A stretch of 33,201 bases of DNA from assembly GCA_964415245.1 (NCBI GenBank), contig CAYQAJ010000023.1:1-33201 (forward strand), in the 5' to 3' direction. The notes under the pieces were generated by a model that saw only the letters and a program-made list of their open reading frames with translations, was not told the origin of the DNA and ran no database searches. Below are positions 1-7,087 of this stretch, piece after piece. Position 1 is the stretch's first letter; each line of letters begins with the position of its first letter. The translations under genes were made by a program, and so were the position numbers. The stretch is from CAYQAJ01 sp964415245. Its GTDB lineage: Bacteria; Planctomycetota; Planctomycetia; Pirellulales; Pirellulaceae.

Positions 1-391
1 CTGCCTCCACAGTTCCGTCGAGCCGGTGGATGTTCTGCTCGGGGATGTTGACGTGCTCCAGCAGATGCTCGTGTACCCAGTGGTAGCGGCTGCGCGACTG
101 CGAGTGAGCCAGTCCGTAGTACTCATCGAGCTGGAAGACGACGACCCGCGAGAAGTCGAGCTGCCCGTCTTGGTGGAGACGAATCAACTCGCGGTAGACG
201 CCCAGCGGAGTGGTTCCGGCCGGCAGGCCGAGCACGGCGTCCTGGCCCAGCGCGTTGCGCTCGCGGATGACCCCCGCCACGACGCCAGCCACATGCCGAG
301 CCAGCTCGCCGTGGGAATTGAAGACATGGCAGGCGATTCTGGTCCCGGCGACCCGGTCGGCACCCGCGAGATGAGTCGAAGCAACGGACAT
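1..391 (-). CDS. nagB: Glucosamine-6-phosphate deaminase, 3' part missing (runs off left edge)
   Basis: Reading the minus strand from the ATG at 391-389 gives 130 open codons to the window edge. The protein shows the NagB/6-phosphogluconolactonase fold signature: LGLPAGTTPLGVYREL near residues 49-64 (sugar-phosphate loop) and VVVFQLDEYYGL near 78-89, which carries the family's acidic residue and the DEYYG motif. Members convert glucosamine-6-phosphate to fructose-6-phosphate and ammonia in the cytoplasm, feeding amino sugars into glycolysis. The downstream half, with the remaining active-site residues, lies outside the window, so completeness cannot be judged. No strong Shine-Dalgarno precedes the ATG. 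It is transcribed away from the next gene across a 462-bp spacer. A related isomerase-type deaminase (AgaS-like) is less likely because the DEYYG motif is typical of NagB. Confidence 0.9.
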   Translation of the reverse strand, partial: MSVASTHLAGADRVAGTRIACHVFNSHGELARHVAGVVAGVIRERNALGQDAVLGLPAGTTPLGVYRELIRLHQDGQLDFSRVVVFQLDEYYGLAHSQSRSRYHWVHEHLLEHVNIPEQNIHRLDGTVEA

Positions 392-853
392 GGCTGCGAG
401 CGGAGAATTCCCGCCCGTGGGCAAACAGGCTTTTTGAGTTTTGGCGCGTTGGTTGGGCGGATTTCGCGAGGCGGGCGTAACGATTCGCGTCGGACGGCCG
501 CCTCGGCCCCTTGGCGCGAGCGGGGCGGAACGCCCTTGTGCACAATACAGGGAACAAAAAGGGCATCCTGCGCTACATAAATTCAGGCCGCCCGCGAGTC
601 TGTCAGTATGTCAAATACGCGGCTCCCATGCCAGCGGCAGGAGCGTCGCAGAGCACGGATCGAGTGCGACAAGGGTAGCATCGCCACCTGGGATTCGCAC
701 ATAATGGAGGGAGCGACCCGCGCATGACTGGCTGCGTACGTTGCGACTGCAAGCGCGGTCCCCCATGCGCCCGGTCGAACCCGCGCGAGCGATCGTTTCC
801 GCCGCGGCTCACCCCGCACCCACCCGAACGATTCGTCAACTGAGGACCGAGTC
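392..853. other. Intergenic region between divergent genes
   Basis: This 462-bp spacer separates nagB (minus) and the squalene-cyclase-fold gene (plus) and should hold both promoters. I see a perfect 10-bp palindrome TTGTGCACAA at 536-545, which could be an operator, and a Shine-Dalgarno GAGGA at 842-846 seven bases before the plus-strand ATG. No convincing -35/-10 pair was found. Open frames crossing it have no family-like sequence. Confidence 0.6.
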
Positions 854-1930
854 ATGATGCCAACCAACCGCCGTCGGTTTCTGGCGGCCGGGGCAGCGAT
901 GGGTCTCGGCTGCGCCGCGTGGCCGAGCAAGCTCTTTGCCCAGCGGATTGATTCCCCCTCCGAAAGCACGCCCGACGAGCTGGTGACGGAGGAGACTCAG
1001 CATGCCATCGATCGCGGACTCGCCTATTTGGCCCATCGGCAAATCGTCTCGGGTCGCCAGAAGGGAGCCTTCGGCACGGGCGGATATTCCGGCGGCGTGG
1101 CCGTGTGCGGCTTGAGCGGTCTGGCGTTCATGTGCGGCGGCAGCTCGCCCGGGCAGGGACCCTACGGCAAGAACGTCGACCATTGCGTCGATTTCCTCGT
1201 CGAGAACACTGCCGACACCGGCTACATCAATTCGCCGGGCAACGCCGACAACATGTACGGCCACGGCTTCGCCACGCTGTTTCTGGCCGAGGCCTACGGA
1301 ATGGGTCTGCACACCGACCGCGAGGCCAAGGTGGGCGACGCTCTGCGCCGCGCGGTCAAGCTTATCATAGAAACGCAGAACGACTACGGCGGATGGCGGT
1401 ACCAGCCGATCAAGTCCGACGCCGATCTGTCGATCACCATTTGCCAGATCATGGCCCTGCGCGGCGCGCGCGACGCGGGCATTCACGTGCCCGACGAAAC
1501 GCGGGCCAAGTGCATCGAGTACGTGAAGAAGAGCCAGAACACCGACGGCGGCTTCCGCTACACGATCGGCGGGGGGGGAAGCACGTTTCCGCTTACCGCC
1601 GCCGGCATTGTTTCGCTGTACAGCGCCGGCATCTACGACGGCGAACCGATCGAGAAGGGGCTCGCGCACCTGAAACGCTACATGCCCGGGAAGGGGTCGG
1701 GCGAGACCTCCTACTACTTTTACGCCCACTATTACGCCGTGCAGGCCATGTGGCACGCCGGAGGTGACAATTGGGAACAGTGGTACACGGCGATTCGCGA
1801 CACGCTCTTGAGTAAGCAGAACAGCGACGGCTCGTGGACCGACAGCCAGGTCGGGCCCGAGTTCGGCACGGCCATGGCCTGCATCATCCTGCAGATGCCG
1901 TACAACTACGTACCGGTGTTCGCGCCGTAG
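854..1930 (+). CDS. Tat-exported squalene-cyclase/prenyltransferase-fold protein
   Basis: The 358-residue product begins with a twin-arginine signal: NRRRFLAAGAAMGLGCAAWP, with likely cleavage after LFAQ near residue 30. The mature part has repeated alpha-helical units with QW-like motifs, QNDYGGWRY, QNTDGGFRY and QNSDGSW, typical of the alpha/alpha toroid of squalene cyclases, prenyltransferases and related proteins. The class II cyclase DxDD acid motif is not evident (SDADLS is the nearest), so catalysis as a terpene cyclase is doubtful. Such single-toroid exported proteins are common in planctomycetes and have no established role. The start is supported by GAGGA seven bases upstream; a second ATG follows immediately. 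The gene converges on proB across an inverted-repeat element. It is probably periplasmic or surface-associated, function unknown. Confidence 0.85.
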   Translation: MMPTNRRRFLAAGAAMGLGCAAWPSKLFAQRIDSPSESTPDELVTEETQHAIDRGLAYLAHRQIVSGRQKGAFGTGGYSGGVAVCGLSGLAFMCGGSSPGQGPYGKNVDHCVDFLVENTADTGYINSPGNADNMYGHGFATLFLAEAYGMGLHTDREAKVGDALRRAVKLIIETQNDYGGWRYQPIKSDADLSITICQIMALRGARDAGIHVPDETRAKCIEYVKKSQNTDGGFRYTIGGGGSTFPLTAAGIVSLYSAGIYDGEPIEKGLAHLKRYMPGKGSGETSYYFYAHYYAVQAMWHAGGDNWEQWYTAIRDTLLSKQNSDGSWTDSQVGPEFGTAMACIILQMPYNYVPVFAP

Positions 1931-1932
1931 GC

Positions 1933-2099
1933 GAGTTTTCAGTGTTCGGTTTTCAGTTTTCAGCCGGACAGAGCGGGCGGAGCAAGTGCGAACGGTCGAA
2001 ACGGCCGAACACTCAATGCGGCGCGGCACGCGTGAGGATGCACCAACATTGAGTCTTTGTTGCCGCGCTCCGAACTGAAAACTGAACACTGAACACTCT
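1933..2099. repeat. Nested inverted repeat between convergent genes
   Basis: Outer arms lie at 1933-1966 (a run of TTTTCAG-type units) and 2070-2099 (complementary CTGAAAACTGAACACTGAAC). Inner arms are ACTCAATG at 2011-2018 and CATTGAGT at 2047-2054. The element fills the space between the ends of the toroid gene (plus) and proB (minus), so it could act as a bidirectional terminator or be a dispersed repeat. Related but diverged text occurs at 30528-30572. Confidence 0.7.
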
Positions 2100-2129
2100 G
2101 CCCCCATCCCGCTGGACGTTCTCTTTCTC

Positions 2130-3272
2130 TCAGCGGCCGGTGACCAGCAGATTATCGCGGTGGATCACCTCTTCGTACGGCAGGTGGCCCAGCACGGCGG
2201 CGATCTCGCTCGACTTGCGCCCTTTGATGAGGGCCACTTCGGCGGCCGGGTAGTTCACGAGCCCCCGCGCGATTTCGACGCCGCTGGGATCGGCCAACGA
2301 CACCACGTCGCCCTTGTTGAACGCGCCTTCGACGCCGACGATGCCGATCGCCAACAGGCTGCGTCCCTGTTCGGCGATCGCCCGGCAAGCGCCGGGGTCG
2401 ATTACCACGCGCCCTCGCGGCTGGGCCGAAAAGCCGATCCACCTTTTCCAGGGGCTGAGCGACTTGCCCTCGGCAAGGAACAGCGTGCCCACCACTTCTC
2501 CCGCGGCAATCTGTCCGAGCACTCCTGGCTTGTGGCCGCTGGCGATGATCACGTTTTCGCCCGCCGTCGTGGCGGTGCGGGCCGCCTGGAGCTTGCTGGC
2601 CATTCCCCCACGGGTCAGCCCGGTCCTTCGATCGCGGACCCAGGCGAACACCGATTCATCGAACTGCGAAACGGTGGGCACGAGCCGCGACTTGGGGTCC
2701 GCCGGATCGCCGTCGTAGAGGCCGTCGACGTCGGAAAGAATCACCAACAGCGGTGCGCGAAGCAGATTGGTCACCAGGGCGGCCAGACGATCGTTGTCGC
2801 CAAACGTGGCCATCAACTCGTCGACGGCCACGGTGTCGTTCTCGTTGATGATGGGCACCGCCCCCATCTCCAACAGCGCCAACAGCGTGTTGCGCACGTT
2901 AAGGTAACGCGTGCGATTATCGAGGTCGCCCGCCGTGAGCAGCACCTGCGCGGCGCGGCGGCCATGCGTGCGCAACGTGCGGTCGTATGCTTCGATCAGG
3001 TGCGTCTGCCCCACGGCAGCCACTGCCTGAAGCGTGGCCAGGTCGGTGGGACGGCCCTTCAGCCGCAGCAAGCTCACGCCGGCTCCCACCGCCCCTGAGC
3101 TGACCAGCACCACACGGCGGCCCGATTCGATCAGGTCGTTCACCTCGCGGGCCAGCCGCGTAATGCATTCGTTGGAGAGAGTGCCGTCGTCGTTCGTCAG
3201 CACGCGCGTACCCACCTTGACCACCAGTGTGGTGGCAGCCGCGGCGACTTCCTGGCGCAACAAATCGGGCAT
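2130..3272 (-). CDS. proB: Glutamate 5-kinase with PUA domain
   Basis: ProB phosphorylates L-glutamate with ATP to gamma-glutamyl phosphate, the first step of proline synthesis. The 380-residue protein has an amino-acid-kinase domain (about 14-265) with VVKVGTRVLT at 17-26, SSGAVGAG at 58-65, NENDTVAVDEL at 143-153, the DVDGLYDGDP loop at 181-190 and RGGMASKLQAA at 221-231. A C-terminal PUA domain covers about 285-360. Length and order match the long ProB type. An ATG 18 codons further up (3326) is open, but that extension reads through ACCAATG-type repeats and has no family match, so 3272 is chosen, although no clear Shine-Dalgarno is seen. proA is not adjacent. Feedback inhibition by proline is expected from the family but cannot be read here. 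Confidence 0.97.
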   Translation of the reverse strand: MPDLLRQEVAAAATTLVVKVGTRVLTNDDGTLSNECITRLAREVNDLIESGRRVVLVSSGAVGAGVSLLRLKGRPTDLATLQAVAAVGQTHLIEAYDRTLRTHGRRAAQVLLTAGDLDNRTRYLNVRNTLLALLEMGAVPIINENDTVAVDELMATFGDNDRLAALVTNLLRAPLLVILSDVDGLYDGDPADPKSRLVPTVSQFDESVFAWVRDRRTGLTRGGMASKLQAARTATTAGENVIIASGHKPGVLGQIAAGEVVGTLFLAEGKSLSPWKRWIGFSAQPRGRVVIDPGACRAIAEQGRSLLAIGIVGVEGAFNKGDVVSLADPSGVEIARGLVNYPAAEVALIKGRKSSEIAAVLGHLPYEEVIHRDNLLVTGR

Positions 3273-3352
3273 GGCAAACAACCAAAGTGACCAATGATGC
3301 AATGTCCCAATGACCAATGCCGCCATGAATCATACGCGAAAACTAGGGTTCC

Positions 3353-3381
3353 TTGTGGGCCGGCTGCGCAGCCCGTAGAAT
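3353..3381 (+). promoter_or_regulatory. Candidate sigma70-type promoter for purF
   Basis: A -35-like TTGTGG (3353-3358) and -10-like TAGAAT (3376-3381) are separated by 17 bases. The spacer contains the perfect palindrome GGCTGCGCAGCC, a possible operator. If used, the purF leader would be about 340 nt. The call rests on hexamers only. Confidence 0.35.
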
Positions 3382-3453
3382 GATTTGTGGTGGTCGGTCC
3401 GGCATACGCTCGCGATTGGACCTAAGAGCCTACCCAACAAACGTCCCAGAGAA

Positions 3454-3503
3454 GGGGACAGGCACATTTTGCTCCGCAGACTGCGCAAAATGAGCCAGTC
3501 CCC
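3454..3503. repeat. REP-like 50-bp imperfect palindrome
   Basis: The arm starting GGGGACAGGCACATTTTGC pairs with the complement of the arm ending GCAAAATGAGCCAGTCCCC, giving a long stem with a few mismatches around a short GC-rich centre. The layout resembles REP-type palindromes mobilised by IS200/Y1-type REP transposases, though no such transposase lies in the window. It sits in the purF leader, so it may also fold in the transcript. Confidence 0.7.
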
Positions 3504-3640
3504 GACGGTTGATGGATAGGCGCTAAGTCGGGTGTTGCCACGACGAGCTTCCCCAAGCAGGTTTCCTCCGCAAGGGAGAGAGGGACCGCTTTACGGCTGA
3601 CCGGCTGGTATCCCCGCCGGGCCCTGGCATGCTCGAAACG

Positions 3641-3676
3641 GGAGGATTGACGCGGCGCGCGCCGCAGCAATCCTCC
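3641..3676. repeat. Strong 36-bp hairpin upstream of purF
   Basis: The arms GGAGGATTG (3641-3649) and CAATCCTCC (3668-3676) flank the 14-bp palindrome GCGGCGCGCGCCGC (3652-3665). Only an AC/AG mismatch interrupts what would be a near-continuous stem. It lies 53 bases before the purF ATG and has no U-tract after it. It could be an attenuator-like structure or a REP unit. Confidence 0.7.
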
Positions 3677-3728
3677 GGCTGCGCCAGAGCCCCTTGTGCG
3701 CCGACAGGAGGTCGCGACCCTTCCGCTC

Positions 3729-5327
3729 ATGAGCGAGCTACACCACGAGTGCGGCATTGCCGCCGTTTACCACCTTCCGTCCGACCAGACCAGTCCGCTT
3801 TGCCCCGAGCAAGGGCCGGACGAGGCGTCGCGGCTGTTGCCGCGCATGCTGTTGGATATTCAGAACCGCGGCCAGTTGGCCGCCGGAATGACCAGCTACA
3901 ACCCGCACCGCGACCAGCTCATCGACACATACAAGGACGTGGGTAGCGTCGGCGAAGTGTTCCGCCTGTCGCATCGGGCCAAGGCCGAATCGCTGATGAA
4001 GGAATACGCGGGCGCGGCCGCCATCGGTCACGTGCGCTATGCCACCTGCGGTTTCGACGATCGTAGCTATGCCCAGCCCTTCGAGCGGCACCACCTGCAA
4101 AAGCATAAGTGGTTCAGCTTCGCCTTCAACGGCCAGTTGGCCAACTACCAGCAGCTTCGCGACGAGCTTTTGAGCGGCGACGACCATCACCTGGCCCGCG
4201 AGACCGACACCGAAATCATCATGCACCTGATCAGCCGCGAGCTGTCGGGCGACCGGCGTCCGCCGCTGATCGAGGTGATGCGCAACGTGAGCCGGCAGTT
4301 CGACGGGGCCTATAACATCGTGCTGTTGAACGCGTTGGGCGAAATGGTCGTGGCCCGTGATCCCTACGGATTGCGGCCGCTGTGCTATGCCCGTGACGGC
4401 GCGCTGTTCGCCGCGGCCAGCGAAAGCGTGGCGCTGTTGAACCTGGGCTTTGCGGCGACGAGCATCCGGTCGCTGCTGCCGGGCCAGGCCGTGTGCATCA
4501 CAGGGGGCAAGTTCACGATCGAGGATTTCGCCACGGCCCCGCGGCGTGCCCACTGCTTCTTCGAATGGATCTATTTCGCCAACGTGGCCAGCACGATCGA
4601 CGAGCGGAGCGTGTATCTTTCGCGGACGGCGCTGGGCGTAGAGCTGGCGCGGTTGGAACGCGTCGACGGACGCGTGCCGCTCGACGACGACACGATCGTC
4701 GTTCCCGTGCCCGACACGAGCAAGGCCGCTGCCGCCGCCATGGCTTTTGAGCTGGGCGTTCCCGCCCGCGAGGGACTCATCCGCAACCGGTACAGCGGGC
4801 GCACGTTTATCGAAGGGGGCCAGGACCGTCGCCGCAAGGCCGAGATCAAGTACACTCCTCTGCGCGAGGTGCTGTTGGGCAAGCGCGTGTTCCTCGTGGA
4901 AGACTCGATCGTCCGCTCCACCACGATGAGGGTGCTGATTAAGCGAATCCGCGACGCGGGCGGAGCGCGGGAGATTCACGTGCGAGTGGCCTGCCCGCCG
5001 ATCGTCGCCCCCTGTTTCTACGGCATCGACATGTCGACGGTCGACGAGCTGTTCGCGCCGAAGTTTCTCAAGGGGGAGCCGCTCTCGGCCGAAGTGCAGA
5101 CCGAGATGGCCGCCGCCATCGGGGCCGATTCGCTCCGATACCTGCCAGTCGACGCGATTCCCCGGGCCATCGGGTTGGACAGCGATCAGCTCTGCATGGC
5201 CTGTCTCACCGGCCGTTATCCCACAGCGAGCGGCCAGCAGCTTTACCAGGTGGCCCTCGATCGCTCGGGCAAGGCGAGCGCGAGCCGCCGCACGTACGAA
5301 GGCGAGCAAGTCCTCACGCGCTCTTAA
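3729..5327 (+). CDS. purF: Amidophosphoribosyltransferase (glutamine PRPP amidotransferase)
   Basis: PurF makes 5-phosphoribosylamine from PRPP and glutamine, the committed step of purine synthesis. The 532-residue protein starts MSELHHECGIAAVYH; Cys8 is the Ntn-hydrolase nucleophile exposed after removal of a seven-residue propeptide. The glutaminase domain covers about 8-270 with HVRYAT, FNGQL and ARETDTE motifs. The phosphoribosyltransferase domain carries the PRPP loop VFLVEDSIVRSTTMR near 387-401. Cys276, Cys422, Cys489 and Cys492 fit the 4Fe-4S ligands of the Bacillus-type enzyme, including the 146-residue first spacing and the final CxxC. An open extension of 11 codons upstream is rejected because it would bury the nucleophile further in. 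The 3' end overlaps trmB by 14 bp, convergently. purL and purQ lie at the far end of the window. Confidence 0.97.
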   Translation: MSELHHECGIAAVYHLPSDQTSPLCPEQGPDEASRLLPRMLLDIQNRGQLAAGMTSYNPHRDQLIDTYKDVGSVGEVFRLSHRAKAESLMKEYAGAAAIGHVRYATCGFDDRSYAQPFERHHLQKHKWFSFAFNGQLANYQQLRDELLSGDDHHLARETDTEIIMHLISRELSGDRRPPLIEVMRNVSRQFDGAYNIVLLNALGEMVVARDPYGLRPLCYARDGALFAAASESVALLNLGFAATSIRSLLPGQAVCITGGKFTIEDFATAPRRAHCFFEWIYFANVASTIDERSVYLSRTALGVELARLERVDGRVPLDDDTIVVPVPDTSKAAAAAMAFELGVPAREGLIRNRYSGRTFIEGGQDRRRKAEIKYTPLREVLLGKRVFLVEDSIVRSTTMRVLIKRIRDAGGAREIHVRVACPPIVAPCFYGIDMSTVDELFAPKFLKGEPLSAEVQTEMAAAIGADSLRYLPVDAIPRAIGLDSDQLCMACLTGRYPTASGQQLYQVALDRSGKASASRRTYEGEQVLTRS

Positions 5328-6033
5328 CGAAGCGGCTGCGGAATATCTGCGTGCCGGTGAGCAGCATTCGCCGCTCGAAGTGCGTGCGGTAGGGCGGTTG
5401 ATCCGACGCGGCTGTCGCCTCTTGATCGGTCGCTCCCTTGGCGGGCTGCTCAGCGGATGTGACAGATTCTTCGACCACGTCGATTGCATCGTCTCCGTCC
5501 ACCGGACCGCCGCGGAGCGAAGTGGCCGACTGAATCACCTCCAGACCCACGCGAAAATACTCCTCGACGTCGGTCCAGAAGTGCAGCTCGCCCTCGGGCT
5601 GCAGCACTTGCTCGACACGGCGCAGGAACGACGCCTGCATGATGCGACGCTTCTTGTGCCGCTTCTTCCACCAAGGATCGGGAAAGTAGATGTGCACCGC
5701 GGCGGCACACGCCTCGGGCACAAAATCGGCAAGCAGCCGCTGGGCGTCGCCGTGCACCACGATGGCGTTAGAAAGGCCCGCCTTGGCCAATCGCGACGCG
5801 GCGAAGCGCGCGTAGCGATACGCAAGCTCGATGCCCAGGAAGTTGTGCTCGCGCCGAGCGGCCGCCGCCTGGCAGAGATACATTCCCTTGCCGCTGCCGA
5901 CTTCGATCTCCAGCGGAGCCGCCCGACCCCACAGCGACTTGGCATCCCACGGTACGGGAATTCCGGCCAGAGGGACCAAATAGCCGGTCAGATCGAGCGC
6001 GGGATCGATGCGGCGAAGTGCGCGGCGCCCCAT
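5314..6033 (-). CDS. trmB: tRNA (guanine-N7-)-methyltransferase
   Basis: TrmB uses SAM to make m7G at position 46 in the variable loop of tRNAs. The 239-residue protein has the SAM-binding EIEVGSGKG at 42-50, GIELAYRYA near 67-75, and the family signature HIYFPDPWWKKRHKKRR at 114-130, followed by FWTDVEEYF. A low-complexity acidic and alanine-rich insert at about 175-212 separates the core from the C-terminal TKFERR-like segment (RTHFERRMLLTG), making it slightly longer than usual. ATG start at 6033. Its last 14 bases overlap the end of purF on the other strand, so the two transcripts overlap tail to tail. fabZ lies 72 bp upstream on the same strand, so co-transcription is possible. Confidence 0.96.
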   Translation of the reverse strand: MGRRALRRIDPALDLTGYLVPLAGIPVPWDAKSLWGRAAPLEIEVGSGKGMYLCQAAAARREHNFLGIELAYRYARFAASRLAKAGLSNAIVVHGDAQRLLADFVPEACAAAVHIYFPDPWWKKRHKKRRIMQASFLRRVEQVLQPEGELHFWTDVEEYFRVGLEVIQSATSLRGGPVDGDDAIDVVEESVTSAEQPAKGATDQEATAASDQPPYRTHFERRMLLTGTQIFRSRFVKSA

Positions 6034-6105
6034 CGGTACGAATCTACCCTTTCCACGCTGCGCGCCGGACGATCCGAGAATCCCTTCTCGTCCCCCGCAA
6101 CCGGT

Positions 6106-6627
6106 TCAGCTATCTTTGTCACCCGACGCGGTTAGCGCATCGATCGGAAGCGGAATCCCCTTCAGCACGCCCTCGACCACGATCGAGTCGCGCACCACGC
6201 CCTGAAAACGGCAGACGATCATCCGCCGCGGGCGGACGCGCGTAAGCTGGCACAGCAAAAACAGCCGATCGCCGGGCACTACGGGATCGCGAAACCGCAC
6301 CTCTTCCAGCCCGCCGAACCCCACCATCTTCGACTTGAGCAAATCGTGCTTCTGCACGAAGAAGCTGCACATTTGCGCAATCGCCTCGATCATGATCACG
6401 CCGGGCATCAGCGGCATGCCGGGCATGTGGCCGCGGACCCAGAATTCGTCTTGGGTCACGTCCTTGTAGCCGACGCAGATGTACTTATCGAGGTCTTCGT
6501 AGACGATGGCGGTCAACTGCTCCATTTCGTGGCGCTGCGGATTCAGGCTACGAATCTGCTCGATGTCAGCCGTGGGATGATCGACGTCGACCAGCGACAA
6601 ATCGACGATAAGCTGCTTACCCGTCAC
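6106..6627 (-). CDS. fabZ: 3-hydroxyacyl-ACP dehydratase (FabZ family)
   Basis: FabZ dehydrates 3-hydroxyacyl-ACP in fatty-acid elongation. The 173-residue hot-dog protein contains GHMPGMPLMPGVIMIEAIAQM at 66-86, which carries the catalytic His67 and Glu81, and a second conserved stretch VRFRDPVVPGDRL. It is a little longer than the about 145 residues of E. coli FabZ, with an N-terminal extension of roughly 35 residues. The start is a GTG at 6627, supported by AGAGGA eight bases upstream; no ATG fits as well. A FabA-type isomerase is less likely. The gene is followed by trmB on the same strand. The upstream side is cut by the assembly gap 43 bp away, so its promoter and operon partner cannot be seen. 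Confidence 0.92.
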   Translation of the reverse strand: MTGKQLIVDLSLVDVDHPTADIEQIRSLNPQRHEMEQLTAIVYEDLDKYICVGYKDVTQDEFWVRGHMPGMPLMPGVIMIEAIAQMCSFFVQKHDLLKSKMVGFGGLEEVRFRDPVVPGDRLFLLCQLTRVRPRRMIVCRFQGVVRDSIVVEGVLKGIPLPIDALTASGDKDS

Positions 6628-6670
6628 GAATCGATTCCTCTAGCGGTTGCGGTAGCGAGGACGTGCGTGC

Positions 6671-6770
6671 NNNNNNNNNNNNNNNNNNNNNNNNNNNNNN
6701 NNNNNNNNNNNNNNNNNNNNNNNNNNNNNNNNNNNNNNNNNNNNNNNNNNNNNNNNNNNNNNNNNNNNNN
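6671..6770. other. Assembly gap of 100 N
   Basis: Exactly 100 undetermined bases, the usual placeholder for a scaffold join of unknown size. Genes may be missing between fabZ and the small basic protein gene. Confidence 0.99.
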
Positions 6771-6853
6771 TCGGGCCGAGTGGTGCGGTTCCGTCAAACG
6801 GCGACGCGCGTGCGACAGCGACGACGCGCCGCGATGGGCGCGAGACGAGTGCG

Positions 6854-6952
6854 TCAGGTGCGCACCTTGCGTCGCTTGGCACGCCGCGCTTTGGCGCTGG
6901 CCGGCCGCTTGCCGTGATTCGATTTCTTGACCTTGTGGTGGGGTTTTGCCAT
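6854..6952 (-). CDS. Very small, highly basic protein (32 residues)
   Basis: An ATG at 6952 opens 32 codons ending in TGA. The protein starts MAKPHHKVKKSNHGKRPA and continues with alternating Ala, Arg and Lys, ending KVRT. More than 40% of residues are Lys, Arg or His, and none is acidic. The ATG has a good Shine-Dalgarno, AAGGGA, eight bases upstream. The composition suggests RNA or ribosome binding, like the tiny basic ribosomal proteins (bTHX class), but no known family signature is visible. I have an unverified impression of similar short proteins in other planctomycetes. It lies between the MMPL gene and the assembly gap, all on the minus strand, and is read toward the gap. The neighbouring sequence after its stop is low-complexity. 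Confidence 0.75.
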   Translation of the reverse strand: MAKPHHKVKKSNHGKRPASAKARRAKRRKVRT

Positions 6953-7087
6953 GTTGCCGTTCCCTTGTGTCGCATCCGAAATCTGTACGTGAACCTCAGA
7001 TTACCAGTTTACTCAATGGTTGAGAAGTCGCGAGCGGCCCGCTCGGCGAGCCAACCCTTGGACGTACCCAATTGTCGCGGCGGCGCG

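Larger units (their letters stand above)
3273..3728. other. Intergenic leader region between proB and purF
   Basis: This 456-bp region between divergent genes starts with short imperfect repeats of ACCAATGA-type (about 3281-3320). It then holds a candidate purF promoter (3353-3381), a long imperfect palindrome (3454-3503), and a GC-rich hairpin (3641-3676). A good Shine-Dalgarno AGGAGG at 3706-3711 is 17 bases before the chosen purF ATG, which is longer than usual. No coding sequence is recognised. Confidence 0.6.

Noticed and set aside
836..2107. Open frame of over 400 codons opposite the toroid gene
   Set aside because: Reverse-frame shadow; its start runs through the intergenic repeat.
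3738..5489. Open frame of nearly 600 codons opposite purF
   Set aside because: A reverse-frame shadow of purF; no motifs, while purF has all its catalytic residues.
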